A stretch of 64,000 nt of DNA, taken from Pseudomonas sp. AB6 (GTDB lineage: Bacteria > Pseudomonadota > Gammaproteobacteria > Pseudomonadales > Pseudomonadaceae). Location: contig NZ_JAVIWJ010000001.1 of NCBI RefSeq assembly GCF_034314105.1, positions 498,501-562,500 on the forward strand, given 5' to 3'. Each line of letters opens with the position of its first letter. Positions within the stretch are counted from its first letter, which is position 1. Below are positions 9,338 through 18,045 of this stretch, piece after piece. A program made the translations under genes and the position numbers. The notes below the pieces were generated by a model. It was not told where the DNA came from, ran no database searches, and saw nothing but the letters and a program-made list of their open reading frames with translations.

Positions 9338-9362
9338 CTTTCGCAGGCAAGCCTGCGCCCAC
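9338..9362. repeat. REP-type palindrome (single)
   Basis: One REP copy, CTTTCGCAGGCAAGCCTGCGCCCAC, 20 bases after the AraD1-family stop. It has the same core as the element at 5457-5515. As a hairpin it may protect or end the AraD1 transcript. Confidence 0.65.
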
Positions 9363-9402
9363 ACAATTTTGAGCGCGATTAAGCCTGGGCTGTTCTGAAA
9401 AT

Positions 9403-9454
9403 TGAACTGCGCCCCAGAAGTTGGACATAGATCCAGCGTCTGGGGCGCAGTTCA
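9403..9454. repeat. Perfect 15-bp inverted repeat resembling insertion-sequence ends
   Basis: TGAACTGCGCCCCAG at 9403-9417 and its exact reverse complement CTGGGGCGCAGTTCA at 9440-9454, with a 22-base spacer starting AAGTTGGACA. The left arm plus AAGTTGGACA resembles the terminal repeat of some IS3-family elements, which suggests an insertion-sequence footprint or miniature element. No transposase is present. The rest of the 299-base gap up to 9617 holds the REP copy and the leader of the next gene. Confidence 0.6.
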
Positions 9455-9617
9455 GTGCCCGAAGCTACCGAGTTTGCGTGAAAAAGTGCTCCCTTTTGGT
9501 TGTCCAGATAGTGCTCGGCGAAAGTGGCTTGCGTCGATATGCGCGCATCCGATCCATCCGACACCCTTGGCCCGATATTTCGCCTACAATTCGCGCCTTT
9601 ACCTAGGCGATCTTTCC

Positions 9618-9911
9618 ATGACCACTCCAACGCTTTTATCCATTTTGCAAACCCCCCACATGCTGGAAATCGACGGCTTGCACGCCTTTGAATTCTTGCT
9701 AAACGACACTCAGTTGGAAATCGAAGCCGTCGACGGCCGTGAACGCAAAGTGTGGAAGTTCAGCGTGGCGCAAGTAGAAGCCGCAACCTTCGATGCTCAA
9801 TTGCAAAGCTGGGTGTTGACCGACGGCAACGCCGATCACCGCTTGGTATGCCTTGAGGCGTTTTCCCCAAGTGACGAAGACGACTCCGAAGACCCTGCTG
9901 AACAAGACTGA
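9618..9911 (+). CDS. DUF5629-like hypothetical protein
   Basis: A small, acidic, cytoplasmic protein of 97 residues with no signal peptide or membrane segment. It begins MTTPTLLSILQTPHMLEIDG and ends in an Asp/Glu-rich tail (SDEDDSEDPAEQD). It resembles a conserved Pseudomonas family of unknown function (DUF5629, by recollection of sequence character). The open frame extends upstream into the inverted-repeat region, but that sequence is not protein-like; the ATG at 9618 is chosen as the start of the conserved part. It stands alone between the AraD1 and lactonase genes. No function is proposed. Confidence 0.7.
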   Translation: MTTPTLLSILQTPHMLEIDGLHAFEFLLNDTQLEIEAVDGRERKVWKFSVAQVEAATFDAQLQSWVLTDGNADHRLVCLEAFSPSDEDDSEDPAEQD

Positions 9912-10022
9912 TCTGCGCATCTAACGTTAACAGTGGTAAGCGGTGTGAAGGTTCGGTGGCATTTCTGGCCATGCGCTTGGGCGCAATAAAACTAGTTGGT
10001 GAGGGGCGCTGTCTACAGCGGA

Positions 10023-10036
10023 GGTCAGTATTGACC
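10023..10036. promoter_or_regulatory. Dyad upstream of the lactonase-family gene
   Basis: GGTCA-GTAT-TGACC, perfect 5-bp arms, about 41 bases before the ATG at 10078. A wider TTGGGCGC/GCGCCCAA inverted repeat encloses it. It could be an operator or a leader hairpin. No protein can be assigned. Confidence 0.3.
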
Positions 10037-10077
10037 GCGTGCGGCGCCCAACAAGCCTAATAACCAGAGAGATGCCC

Positions 10078-11244
10078 ATGAACCGTAAAATTCTGCCTTG
10101 GCTGATGATGGCCAGCGGCCTCACTGCTTTCCCTGTCCTGGCGCAAAACATGACTGATTACGACCTGCTGGTGGGTGCTTACACCCAAGGTAAGAGCGAA
10201 GGTATCTATCGCTACCGGTTCGACAGCAAGACCGGGCAGATTGATGCGCAGCCGCGGCAGGTGATCAAAAGTGAAAACCCATCCTGGCTGACTCTTTCCA
10301 AAGATCAGCGCTTGCTGTTTGCGGTCAATGAAAACGGACCGGGGCAGACGGACACCGTGGGCAAGGTCAGCAGTTTTGCGATCAATGGCAAAACCCATGA
10401 CGTCACACCCATCAACCAGGTCGACAGCAAGGGTGATGAGCCGACTCACTCCAGCTTGAGCGCAGACGGGCATTTCCTGTTTGTCGCCAACTACGCCGTA
10501 AATCCTGATCCAGGCGGCGTGCTGGCGGTGGTGCCGGTGGACAAATTCGGCAAGCTTTCGGACGTATCGCAAACTGTCACTCACCCGGCCAGCAAGGTTG
10601 ATCCTGAGCGCCAGGCGTCGTCACACGTGCATTCGGCGGTGACGTCGGCGGATGGGAAATACTTGATCGCCAGTGATTTGGGGGCGGACAAGCTGTTCGT
10701 CTTCCACTACACCGGGAAAGGCCCGCAACCGCTGCAACCCGCTAAAGCGCCCTCGGTGGACTTGCCGCCGGGCAGTGGTCCCCGGCACTTGTTGTTCAGT
10801 AATAATGGTAAGCACGCCTACCTGACCCTGGAAATGGCCGCGCAAGTAGCGCTGTTCGATTACCACGACGGGGTATTCAAGCGCACGCAGTTGGTTGATT
10901 TGTCCGACAAGAGCATCAAGCAGAAAGTCGGCGGCGGCGGGCTGCACAGCTCAGCCGACGGCAAGTTCCTCTACGTTGCGAATCGCGGCGATGTTAATGA
11001 ACTGGTGGTGTTCGCCATTGATTCCGCCAACGGTAAGCTCAAAGAAATTCAGCATCGTTCAGTTGAAGGTACAGAACCCCGTGAGTTCAGCATCGATCCC
11101 AGCGGGCATTTCATGCTGATTGCAAATCAGAAAAGCAACCAGATTGTCACGGTTCGCCTTGATCCAAAGACCGGGTTGCTGGGTGATACCGTTCAAAAAA
11201 TGGATTTCGATTCACCCTCTGACTTCAGGTTCATCACTCGATAA
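10078..11244 (+). CDS. Secreted lactonase-family beta-propeller protein (6-phosphogluconolactonase-like)
   Basis: A 388-residue protein with a Sec signal peptide (MNRKILPWLMMASGLTAFPVLA, cut after VLA). The rest is a seven-bladed propeller of the YbhE/Pgl lactonase family. Family landmarks include DYDLLVGAYTQGKSEGIYRYRFD at the start, then ENPSWLTLSKD, HVHSAVTSADGKYLIASDLGAD, GPRHLLFSNNGKHAYLTLE and GTEPREFSIDPSGHFMLIANQ. Cytoplasmic members hydrolyse 6-phosphogluconolactone; the signal peptide puts this one in the periplasm, so a sugar lactone made by periplasmic dehydrogenases is a more likely substrate (inference). The ATG at 10078 is preferred over 10072 for its spacing from AGAGAG. A GCTGCAGCCC hairpin follows the stop. 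Confidence 0.82.
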   Translation: MNRKILPWLMMASGLTAFPVLAQNMTDYDLLVGAYTQGKSEGIYRYRFDSKTGQIDAQPRQVIKSENPSWLTLSKDQRLLFAVNENGPGQTDTVGKVSSFAINGKTHDVTPINQVDSKGDEPTHSSLSADGHFLFVANYAVNPDPGGVLAVVPVDKFGKLSDVSQTVTHPASKVDPERQASSHVHSAVTSADGKYLIASDLGADKLFVFHYTGKGPQPLQPAKAPSVDLPPGSGPRHLLFSNNGKHAYLTLEMAAQVALFDYHDGVFKRTQLVDLSDKSIKQKVGGGGLHSSADGKFLYVANRGDVNELVVFAIDSANGKLKEIQHRSVEGTEPREFSIDPSGHFMLIANQKSNQIVTVRLDPKTGLLGDTVQKMDFDSPSDFRFITR

Positions 11245-11258
11245 CGCCTGAGTGGGAT

Positions 11259-11288
11259 GCTGCAGCCCCGTACAACGTGGGCTGCAGC
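11259..11288 (+). terminator. Hairpin after the lactonase gene
   Basis: GCTGCAGCCC and its perfect complement GGGCTGCAGC around a 10-base loop, 15 bases after the stop. The downstream tract CTCTATTAATT is only weakly T-rich, so termination may be inefficient. Confidence 0.5.
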
Positions 11289-11413
11289 CTCTATTAATTG
11301 GACTGATATGGTCTAGTAGCACAAAGCATTTCTGACATCGAACCCTCGGGCGTAAGTTTGACTCAACGGCCTTAAACGGCAGCTACCCAAACCGAACATC
11401 GAGGCTTACTGAA

Positions 11414-11593
11414 ATGAACTTCAATCTTTTTTCCATCATTGCAGCATCCGCTATCTCCGCCACCGTCGCTCTGCCTGCCAGCGCCAGTGTTGAGATGCAT
11501 CAGAAAAAATCCAGCATCACCCAGACTTACACCGCAAAATACCTGCAGAAAAGCGCGAACTTCTACGCGGCGTTGGATCATAAGATTCAATAA
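11414..11593 (+). CDS. Small secreted protein of unknown function (59 aa)
   Basis: ATG at 11414, nine bases after a GAGG ribosome site, gives a 59-residue protein with a typical signal peptide (MNFNLFSIIAASAISATVA, then LPASAS, probable cut after ASA). The mature peptide of about 34 residues is polar and contains a helical stretch ending YAALDHKIQ. Such short exported peptides are common in Pseudomonas and are often missed by gene finders. Nothing in the sequence shows its role. It is followed by a long perfect hairpin at 11612-11658. It is separated from the lactonase gene by a hairpin, so it is probably its own transcription unit. Confidence 0.65.
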   Translation: MNFNLFSIIAASAISATVALPASASVEMHQKKSSITQTYTAKYLQKSANFYAALDHKIQ

Positions 11594-11611
11594 ATGCAGT
11601 CGTTATAAATT

Positions 11612-11658
11612 GAACCCATTCCCCGTTAACGATAATACCGATAACGGGGAATGGGTTC
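11612..11658. repeat. Long perfect hairpin (17-bp arms)
   Basis: GAACCCATTCCCCGTTA and its exact complement TAACGGGGAATGGGTTC flank a 13-base loop. It lies 18 bases after the small secreted protein and about 45 bases from the stop of the convergent GST gene. It has no T-run on either side. It could be a bidirectional transcription barrier or a palindromic repeat element. Confidence 0.6.
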
Positions 11659-11702
11659 GTCTGCTTTAGCAGCCAAATGCATTCAGCAGCCTTCGCCATG
11701 TT

Positions 11703-12338
11703 TTACAAAGGTTTTTTCATAACGGCTATAAATAGGTTCGAATCTAGAAATGCTCTAAGCCAGCACCCCAGGTGCGGATAAGAACCCCGCCAAAACCATT
11801 CCGGATCGACAAAGCAGAACTGCCGTACGAAGGGCGCCAGTGCGACATCGGCCAGAGTAATGTGGTCGGCGGCTAAAAACGTGTGCTGCAATAATCGAGT
11901 TTCAAGCGACTGCAAAAATACTGCGCCGATATCACGGTAATGTTCTTGGGAATGTTCGGGATAACGATTTGCGTATTTATAGCGATCCAAATGCTTTTTG
12001 AACACATGATCGTTTTCTTCTATCAATTCGCCCATGTGTTGCTGAGCCAGATCATCCTGCGCTAACAGCCAGTCATCAGGGTCGCTGTAGGCCAACGCCC
12101 AGCGCATAATCGCCAGGCTTTCATCGATCACGCCGCTTCCAGACACCAACACTGGCACCGTGCCTTTGGGTGAGCAGGCAAGCAGGGATGCGGGTTTGTC
12201 TTTGAGGCTGACTTCGACTATCTCCACCGCTCGCCCCGAGTACAACAACGCCATGCGAGCGCGCATGGCGTAGGGGCAGCGGCGGAAAGAGTAAAGAGTC
12301 GGGGTCGCCGTGTTCAGCGCAACCACCGACGCTGTCAT
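11703..12338 (-). CDS. Glutathione S-transferase family protein
   Basis: A 211-residue cytoplasmic protein. The N-terminal thioredoxin-fold domain has the CPYAMRAR active-site motif, a glutaredoxin-like cysteine, followed by the cis-proline GTVPVL and the glutathione-binding ESLAIMRW. The helical C-terminal domain includes LAADHITLADVALAPFVRQF, the N-capping region typical of GSTs. The cysteine-type active site suggests omega/beta-like thiol-transfer or deglutathionylation activity rather than classical conjugation (inference). The ATG directly abuts the stop of the cyclophilin gene upstream, so the two are co-transcribed. The substrate is unknown. Confidence 0.82.
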   Translation of the reverse strand: MTASVVALNTATPTLYSFRRCPYAMRARMALLYSGRAVEIVEVSLKDKPASLLACSPKGTVPVLVSGSGVIDESLAIMRWALAYSDPDDWLLAQDDLAQQHMGELIEENDHVFKKHLDRYKYANRYPEHSQEHYRDIGAVFLQSLETRLLQHTFLAADHITLADVALAPFVRQFCFVDPEWFWRGSYPHLGCWLRAFLDSNLFIAVMKKPL

Positions 12339-12851
12339 TTACGCTTCTTCGGTCAGTTGACCGCAGTCAGCGATGGTGACTTTTTTGCTGGTACGGCCGG
12401 ACTTCGAGCCCATGGCTTCGATGGCTTTAACCACGTCCATGCCTTCGACTACTTTACCGAACACCACGTGTTTGCCATCCAACCAGCTGGTGACGACGGT
12501 GGTGATGAAGAACTGGCTACCGTTAGTGTTCGGGCCAGCGTTGGCCATCGACAGCAGACCTGGCTCAGTGTGCTTGAGGGTGAAGTTTTCATCCTTGAAC
12601 TTTTCGCCGTAGATCGACTTGCCGCCGGTGCCGTTATGGTTGGTGAAGTCACCGCCTTGCAGCATGAAGTCAGTGATCACACGGTGGAAAGATGAACCTT
12701 TGAAGGTCAGGCCTTCGCCTTTCTCGCCGGTGCACAGGGCACGGAAGTTTTCAGCGGTTTTTGGCGCCACGTCTTCGCGCAGTTCCATAACGATGCGACC
12801 CATAGGCTCGTCGTTGGCGGTGATGTCGAAAAATACTTTTGAATTGGACAT
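12339..12851 (-). CDS. Peptidyl-prolyl cis-trans isomerase, eukaryote-like cyclophilin A type
   Basis: A 170-residue cytoplasmic cyclophilin without a signal peptide. Active-site motifs are intact: [15 protein letters not shown] (catalytic Arg), [13 protein letters not shown], and [12 protein letters not shown] with the cyclosporin-contact tryptophan. The [15 protein letters not shown] segment, the seven-residue loop region ([12 protein letters not shown]) and the IADCGQL ending are those of eukaryotic cyclophilin A. They differ from the bacterial PpiB also encoded in this window (42102-42602). The ATG at 12851 is preceded by GAGAAAGG; the longer open frame upstream has no protein-like character. 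It is co-transcribed with the adjoining GST gene. Confidence 0.88.
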   Translation of the reverse strand: MSNSKVFFDITANDEPMGRIVMELREDVAPKTAENFRALCTGEKGEGLTFKGSSFHRVITDFMLQGGDFTNHNGTGGKSIYGEKFKDENFTLKHTEPGLLSMANAGPNTNGSQFFITTVVTSWLDGKHVVFGKVVEGMDVVKAIEAMGSKSGRTSKKVTIADCGQLTEEA

Positions 12852-12978
12852 GGTTCTACCTTTCTCATTGAACAGGGCGCGACGGGTCGCGCCGTGGGTG
12901 TGTAGGGTCGCACAAAAATTCCGGTTATCGGTTTTGTACGACACGAATATGTAGTCTGCGTTCGGGAATACCCGGATT

Positions 12979-15900
12979 TTATGACGCACTGACCTCGATT
13001 GTACTCAGGCCGTTGCCTTTGCGCCGAACCTGAATCTGCACCGGAATCCGTTCGTGCATTTCCTGCACGTGGGAAATTACTCCGACCTTGCGCCCTTGCG
13101 CTTGCAAGCCATCAAGGGCGTCCATGGCCAGTTGCAGCGATTCCGGGTCAAGACTGCCGAAGCCTTCGTCAATGAACAAGGATTCAATTTTTAAGGTGCT
13201 CGATGCCATCGACGCCAATCCAAGGGCCAAGGCCAAGGACACCAGAAACGTTTCGCCGCCGGATAACGAATGCACGGACCGCAGCTCGTCGCCCATTTCG
13301 GTGTCCATCACTAATAAGCCAAGCATGCTGCCGCCGCGTTTCAACCGATAGCGTCGCACCAGTTGGCGCAATTGCGCGTTGGCGTGGTGTACCAGCAGGT
13401 CAAGATTATACGCCTGAGCGATCTTGCGGAATTTGTCGCCTTCGGCCGAACCTATCAACGTCGCCAAGCGTGCCCAGCGCTGAAATTGCACGTAAGCCTC
13501 GGCAATCTGCTGCGACAGCGCCTGATTGGCGTCTTGTCGGCGCTGGTCGTCAGCCTGTTGGGCGCGCAACTCAGCACATCGCTGTTCACCGACGGCGGTT
13601 TGGCTGTGCAACTGCGCCAGTGCGCTGTCCAGCTGCTCGGCATCCAGCGTGCCCTCGTGTTGCGCTTGATGGATTTGCAGGCGTTGCTCACGTTCGTGTA
13701 ACAGAACCTTGGCTTGCTCAACGGCCTTTTCGCTGTGATGCAACTGTTGCCGCAGGTGATTGACCTGTTCATCGTCAACACTGAGCAGTTGCGCCAAACC
13801 GCTGTCGTCCAGTTCAGGATGACGGCTGCGCCATTCAGCGATTTTAAGGCTCAGCTCGCGGTGTTCCAGCTCGATGCTGTTAAGGCGTTCTTGCTCGGAC
13901 TTGAGTTCGGCGCTGAGTTGGGTCAGTACGTTACGCGAATCCTGCAAGGCTTGGCCCGCTGTGCTTTCGGCGTGTCGGGTGTGCTCGACCGCCTGTTCCA
14001 ACTGTTGCTGCCAGTGCTCGGCGCTAGGGTGTTCGCCCAGCAATTCGCTCAATTGTTGCTGACTGACCTGCTGTTGATCGGCCAAGGCGGCGCAGTGTTG
14101 TTGCAGCTTTTCCTGTTCCTGGACCCGGGCGGTTTGCTGCGCCTGCTCCAGCTCGATTTTGTGTTGACGATTGCGTTGTTCGAGCTGTTCTTCGCCCTGT
14201 TGCTCCAGCTGTTGCAGACGCTGGGTCACCTGCTGATCCAATTGCATGACGGTCGTGGTGGCCTGAGTGCGCAGGGCATCAAGGATCTCGGTCGGTAGTA
14301 GGGTGTCAAATGCGGCCAGCTCTTCTTCCAGACGGGTTCGATCACTGGCCAATTGACGGTGTTGATCGGCTAGCTGTTGAGTGGCCGCTTGGCTAGATTG
14401 CGTAGCGATTTGCAGCTGCTGTTGCAGGTAGGCGGCGTCTTTTTGCAGCGTAAGCAGAGCATTCTGCCGCTGTTCGTCCTGGGCGATGTTTTGCGCTAAC
14501 TGATTCAGGTGCTGAGTCAGCCAGTTATCACGTTTAGCGAAATCCTGTTCCAGCAGCCGAGCGCTCAGCGGATGCGCTTCGAAGTTCGGCGCCAAGGCCT
14601 GCTGTTGAGTCGCCAGTTGCTCTTGCTGTTGCAGGAATTCTTTTTGCTGCGCGATCAAGCCAGCGACCGTGGCGCGCAGGTCGACCAATGTGTCTTTCAG
14701 GGTGTCCACGATCTTCAACGCATTGGCTTCTTCACTTTCGTCATGCTTAGTCAGGCTTTGCAACAGTGCTTCAGGCTGGTGATAAGGATGTTCGTGGCTG
14801 CCACACACCGGACACGGTTGGTCATTTTGCAATTGCCCGCGCAGTTCTTCGACACTGGCGCTGCGGGCCATGCGTTGGCGTTCTAGCAACTGGCGGGTGA
14901 CGGACAGGGTGTGTTCGGCATTGGTCAATTCACTTTTGGCCTGCAAGCCTTCGCGGTTGAGCTGTTCGCGCTGTTGCTGAGCTTCCTGCTGCTTGTGCGT
15001 CAGCTCCAGCACGCGCTGGTCGAGCTGTTGCTGAGTGGCCCAGAGCCGCGAGAGGTCCTCGAAGGCGCGTTGCTGTTTGCGATTGTCTTGCAACAGGCTG
15101 CCGAGAATTTGAATCTGCTCGCCAACCGCGTGTGCTTGCGCGCCCGCTTCACGGTATAGCAGCTCAAGGGTATTGCGTTGTTCGGTAAGTTGCTGGTTGG
15201 CACTGGCGGCGCTTTGTTCGAGTTGCGGGAGCTCAATCGTGCCTTTATTCAGCCGACCGCCGATTTGCATCAGTTGCTTCAATCGTTCGTGATAGATGTC
15301 CCATGCGGCGCTGAGCGGCGCCAATCCAGCACTGTGCTCAAGCTGCGCGGCGATTAGCTCTAACCGTTCAGCCACGCGTTGTTGTTGCTCAAGCAAATCG
15401 CCCAGCGTGCGTTGGCCTTGCGCGGTTTTTTGCTTGGCCTGTTGCTTGAGTTCAGTGGCCTGATTCATTTCCTGAATTAACCGCGTAACGCTGCCTTGCG
15501 TATCGAAGGCTTGCTGAAGCCGTGGTTTGGCCTCGGTTAGTTGTTGCTGGGCATTAAGCGCGGCGGACTGAGCGTCGAGGCGCACTTTTTCAAGCTGATC
15601 CTGCTGCGTGTTCTGTGCAGTTTGTTGCACAAGGTGCTGCTGAATCTTTGCCGCCAACGGGCTGATTTGGCTGTTCAGCTCAGTCTGTCGAGCGAATTGA
15701 TGACGCTGCGGCGCAAGATTTTCCAGCCGCGAAAAATTCAAACGTTCGGCACTTTGACTGTCCCAGCTCAATTGGTCTTGCGTTAGCTGTTGGGCAGCGC
15801 TCTGGTGTTCGTTGCGCAATTGAACCAGCACCTTGAGCCATTGCTGTTGCAGCTCAAGCTGCCTGAACTGCGCTTGCTGGGCTTTCAATTGTTGCTGGGC

Positions 15901-16626
15901 CTCATCAAAGCATTTATCGAGATCGGCGCGGGCCTCGGGTTCCAGCGGGGTGATCCCTGTGGCCAGCGATTTGAGGTCGTCGTGGGCCTTTTTTGCTTCA
16001 TTGCTTTTGCTGTAGGCGCGGCGGCCCAATTGGCTGTAAATCGCGGTGTCAGTGAGCTTTTCCAGCAGTTCACTGCGCTCTTTGTCATCGGCCTTGAGGA
16101 ACGCGCTGAATTCGCTTTGCGCCAGCATCACCGCGCGGGTGAACTGTTCGAAGTTCAGCCCCAAACGCGCTTCGAGCATGGTTTTGTATTCGGTTTTGTT
16201 CTGGCTGCTGAGCACCTGTTCGCTGTCCAGATCGATCAAGGTCTGGCGACTGGCTTGCAGCTTTTTGCTGGCGTTGTCCCGGGCACGGTTGGTTTCCCAG
16301 CGGGCGCGGTAACGACGGTTGTCGATGCCGACGAAATCCACTTCGGCATAACCGCTGCCGGTGCCACGGCGCAGCAACGTGCGCGGGTCGTTGGTGCTGA
16401 TGTCGCCGTCGATTTCCGGGACTTTGGATTGGCCGATATTATTCAGCCGAGGAATGGCACCGAACAAGGCCAGACACAGTGCGTCGAGCAGGGTGCTTTT
16501 ACCTGCACCGGTGGGCCCAGTGATTGCGAACAAACCGGCACTGGCCAAGGGCTCGGCGGTGAAGTCCAGCTCAAACGGGCCGGCCAGCGAGGCAAGGTTT
16601 TTCAGGCGGATGGCGAGAATTTTCAA
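12979..16626 (-). CDS. sbcC: Exonuclease SbcCD subunit C (Rad50-like ATPase)
   Basis: Large SMC-like ATPase of 1215 residues that works with SbcD to cleave DNA hairpins and ends at stalled forks. The N-terminal ATPase half has Walker [22 protein letters not shown] very long Gln-rich coiled coil follows, with the zinc hook [11 protein letters not shown] near residue 605. The C-terminal half has the signature [15 protein letters not shown] and Walker [15 protein letters not shown]. The start is TTG at 16626, overlapping the sbcD stop as TTGA, with GGAGAG about ten bases upstream inside sbcD, so translation is coupled. The length is somewhat greater than in E. coli (1048). Confidence 0.95.
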   Translation of the reverse strand: MKILAIRLKNLASLAGPFELDFTAEPLASAGLFAITGPTGAGKSTLLDALCLALFGAIPRLNNIGQSKVPEIDGDISTNDPRTLLRRGTGSGYAEVDFVGIDNRRYRARWETNRARDNASKKLQASRQTLIDLDSEQVLSSQNKTEYKTMLEARLGLNFEQFTRAVMLAQSEFSAFLKADDKERSELLEKLTDTAIYSQLGRRAYSKSNEAKKAHDDLKSLATGITPLEPEARADLDKCFDEAQQQLKAQQAQFRQLELQQQWLKVLVQLRNEHQSAAQQLTQDQLSWDSQSAERLNFSRLENLAPQRHQFARQTELNSQISPLAAKIQQHLVQQTAQNTQQDQLEKVRLDAQSAALNAQQQLTEAKPRLQQAFDTQGSVTRLIQEMNQATELKQQAKQKTAQGQRTLGDLLEQQQRVAERLELIAAQLEHSAGLAPLSAAWDIYHERLKQLMQIGGRLNKGTIELPQLEQSAASANQQLTEQRNTLELLYREAGAQAHAVGEQIQILGSLLQDNRKQQRAFEDLSRLWATQQQLDQRVLELTHKQQEAQQQREQLNREGLQAKSELTNAEHTLSVTRQLLERQRMARSASVEELRGQLQNDQPCPVCGSHEHPYHQPEALLQSLTKHDESEEANALKIVDTLKDTLVDLRATVAGLIAQQKEFLQQQEQLATQQQALAPNFEAHPLSARLLEQDFAKRDNWLTQHLNQLAQNIAQDEQRQNALLTLQKDAAYLQQQLQIATQSSQAATQQLADQHRQLASDRTRLEEELAAFDTLLPTEILDALRTQATTTVMQLDQQVTQRLQQLEQQGEEQLEQRNRQHKIELEQAQQTARVQEQEKLQQHCAALADQQQVSQQQLSELLGEHPSAEHWQQQLEQAVEHTRHAESTAGQALQDSRNVLTQLSAELKSEQERLNSIELEHRELSLKIAEWRSRHPELDDSGLAQLLSVDDEQVNHLRQQLHHSEKAVEQAKVLLHEREQRLQIHQAQHEGTLDAEQLDSALAQLHSQTAVGEQRCAELRAQQADDQRRQDANQALSQQIAEAYVQFQRWARLATLIGSAEGDKFRKIAQAYNLDLLVHHANAQLRQLVRRYRLKRGGSMLGLLVMDTEMGDELRSVHSLSGGETFLVSLALALGLASMASSTLKIESLFIDEGFGSLDPESLQLAMDALDGLQAQGRKVGVISHVQEMHERIPVQIQVRRKGNGLSTIEVSAS

Positions 16627-17867
16627 GGCTGTTCGCTCTCCAGTTGTACGTCTTGCAACAGCGTGGCGAAGTCTTGCAGCGTTTGCTCATCGACCTCGGT
16701 GCCATAGTTATCCCGCCAGGCACGGCAGAACAACTCTTGTGGGCTCAGTTGATCGAGATTGACCAACCCTGCGCCGCTGTCATTGCCTTCAGCATCGCCT
16801 TTGCCCGCATATTCGGCGCCGATTCGCACCAAGCGCACGGCTTTTCCTTGCAGCGCGGTTTCGATCTGATGGCGCAGGTCCGGTTGCGGCTCGTCCAGAC
16901 GCACTCGCACTTCCAGCCATGGCTGGCGTTCTATGTCGGCTAGCAGGTCGATATTGGGCAACGACGCCAGTTGCAGCAGCAACTCGGCAAGTGGCGCCGG
17001 TCCGACCCGCTGTAGGTTGACGGCACGGGGAATCAGGATCGGTTCGACACTGGTCAGTTGGTCGCCGTCGCAGGTGATGTCGAGAATCTGGTGCGGGTAG
17101 CCGATTTCTGAAAACGACAGCGGGATCGGTGAGCCGCTGTAGCGGATGCGGTCTTCGCCGTTGACCTTCTGCGGCTTGTGCAAATGGCCGAGGGCAACGT
17201 AGGTGATGCTCGGTCCGAACAGGCTGGCGGGCAGCGCTTCGGCGTTGCCGATGATCAAGCTGCGTTCGGAATCTTCCGACACTGAACCACCGGCCATGTG
17301 CGCGTGGCTGATGGCGATCAGTGCTTGTCCTGGCGTGCGCTTGAGGTTGGCGGCGTCGATCAGCAGTTCATGAACGCGACCGATTCCTCGCAGATAATCA
17401 TCCCCCAGCGTGGCGCCGGTGACCTCGGCCGGGCGTAAGAAGGGTAGCGCCAGGCACCAGGCGCCGATTGCCCCGGTCTTGTCAGGCAACGGCAGCAGCA
17501 GGCGTTCGGCGTCCAGTTGCCCGTCATCGAGCCACAACACTCGGCCCAGAGCGTGGGTGCGTAAACGGCGCATCAATGGCGCGGGTAATTCGATGCGCGA
17601 ACCGGAGTCGTGGTTGCCAGCGATCATCACGATGGTCAGCAGTGGCTGTTGCTCATGGGCACTGACAATGAATTCGTACAGGCGCTCTTGGGCTTTGACC
17701 GGCGGATTAACGGTGTCGAAAATATCGCCCGCGATCAATAGAACATCGGGTTCACGTTCGGCGATTCGGGCCAGTAGCCAGCTTAGAAAGCAGCCGTGCT
17801 CGTAGTCGCGTTCTTGACCGTGGAGGTTCTGCCCGAGGTGCCAATCGGAGGTGTGAAACAGACGCAT
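16623..17867 (-). CDS. sbcD: Exonuclease SbcCD subunit D (Mre11-like nuclease)
   Basis: The 414-residue nuclease subunit of SbcCD. The metallophosphoesterase motifs appear in order: HTSDWHLGQNLHG, LLIAGDIFDTVNPP, MIAGNHDSGSRIE, AISHAHMAGG and GHLHKPQ. These supply the two-manganese site used for 3'-5' exonuclease and hairpin endonuclease activity. The C-terminal third is the capping/SbcC-binding region. It is the first gene of the sbcDC operon and overlaps sbcC. ATG at 17867; a REP-containing gap lies upstream. Confidence 0.95.
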   Translation of the reverse strand: MRLFHTSDWHLGQNLHGQERDYEHGCFLSWLLARIAEREPDVLLIAGDIFDTVNPPVKAQERLYEFIVSAHEQQPLLTIVMIAGNHDSGSRIELPAPLMRRLRTHALGRVLWLDDGQLDAERLLLPLPDKTGAIGAWCLALPFLRPAEVTGATLGDDYLRGIGRVHELLIDAANLKRTPGQALIAISHAHMAGGSVSEDSERSLIIGNAEALPASLFGPSITYVALGHLHKPQKVNGEDRIRYSGSPIPLSFSEIGYPHQILDITCDGDQLTSVEPILIPRAVNLQRVGPAPLAELLLQLASLPNIDLLADIERQPWLEVRVRLDEPQPDLRHQIETALQGKAVRLVRIGAEYAGKGDAEGNDSGAGLVNLDQLSPQELFCRAWRDNYGTEVDEQTLQDFATLLQDVQLESEQP

Positions 17868-17928
17868 TAGAGGTCCTTGTGTCGAGCGGTTTGGGTCGTG
17901 TATCCAAGCAGATCAAAACTTGGCGATT

Positions 17929-18020
17929 CCCTGTGGTACTGAATTCATTTGCAACGGCGACGACGCAATATGTCTGATGAACCGCGTGGCCTATTTCGCG
18001 AATCAACTCGCTCCCACAGG
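17929..18020. repeat. Degenerate REP pair upstream of sbcD
   Basis: One arm is CCTGTGGTACTGAATTCATT (17929 onwards) and the other is TTTCGCGAATCAACTCGCTCCCACAGG (17994-18020). The right copy is a normal REP; the left has drifted. The pair lies between sbcD and the BatD gene. Confidence 0.6.
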
Positions 18021-18045
18021 GGCACTGCGTCTAGCCGTTGACCGG

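Noticed and set aside
15790..16707. 305-codon hydrophobic-looking frame antisense to sbcC
   Set aside because: Arises from complementing the Gln/Leu-rich coiled coil; not membrane protein coding.
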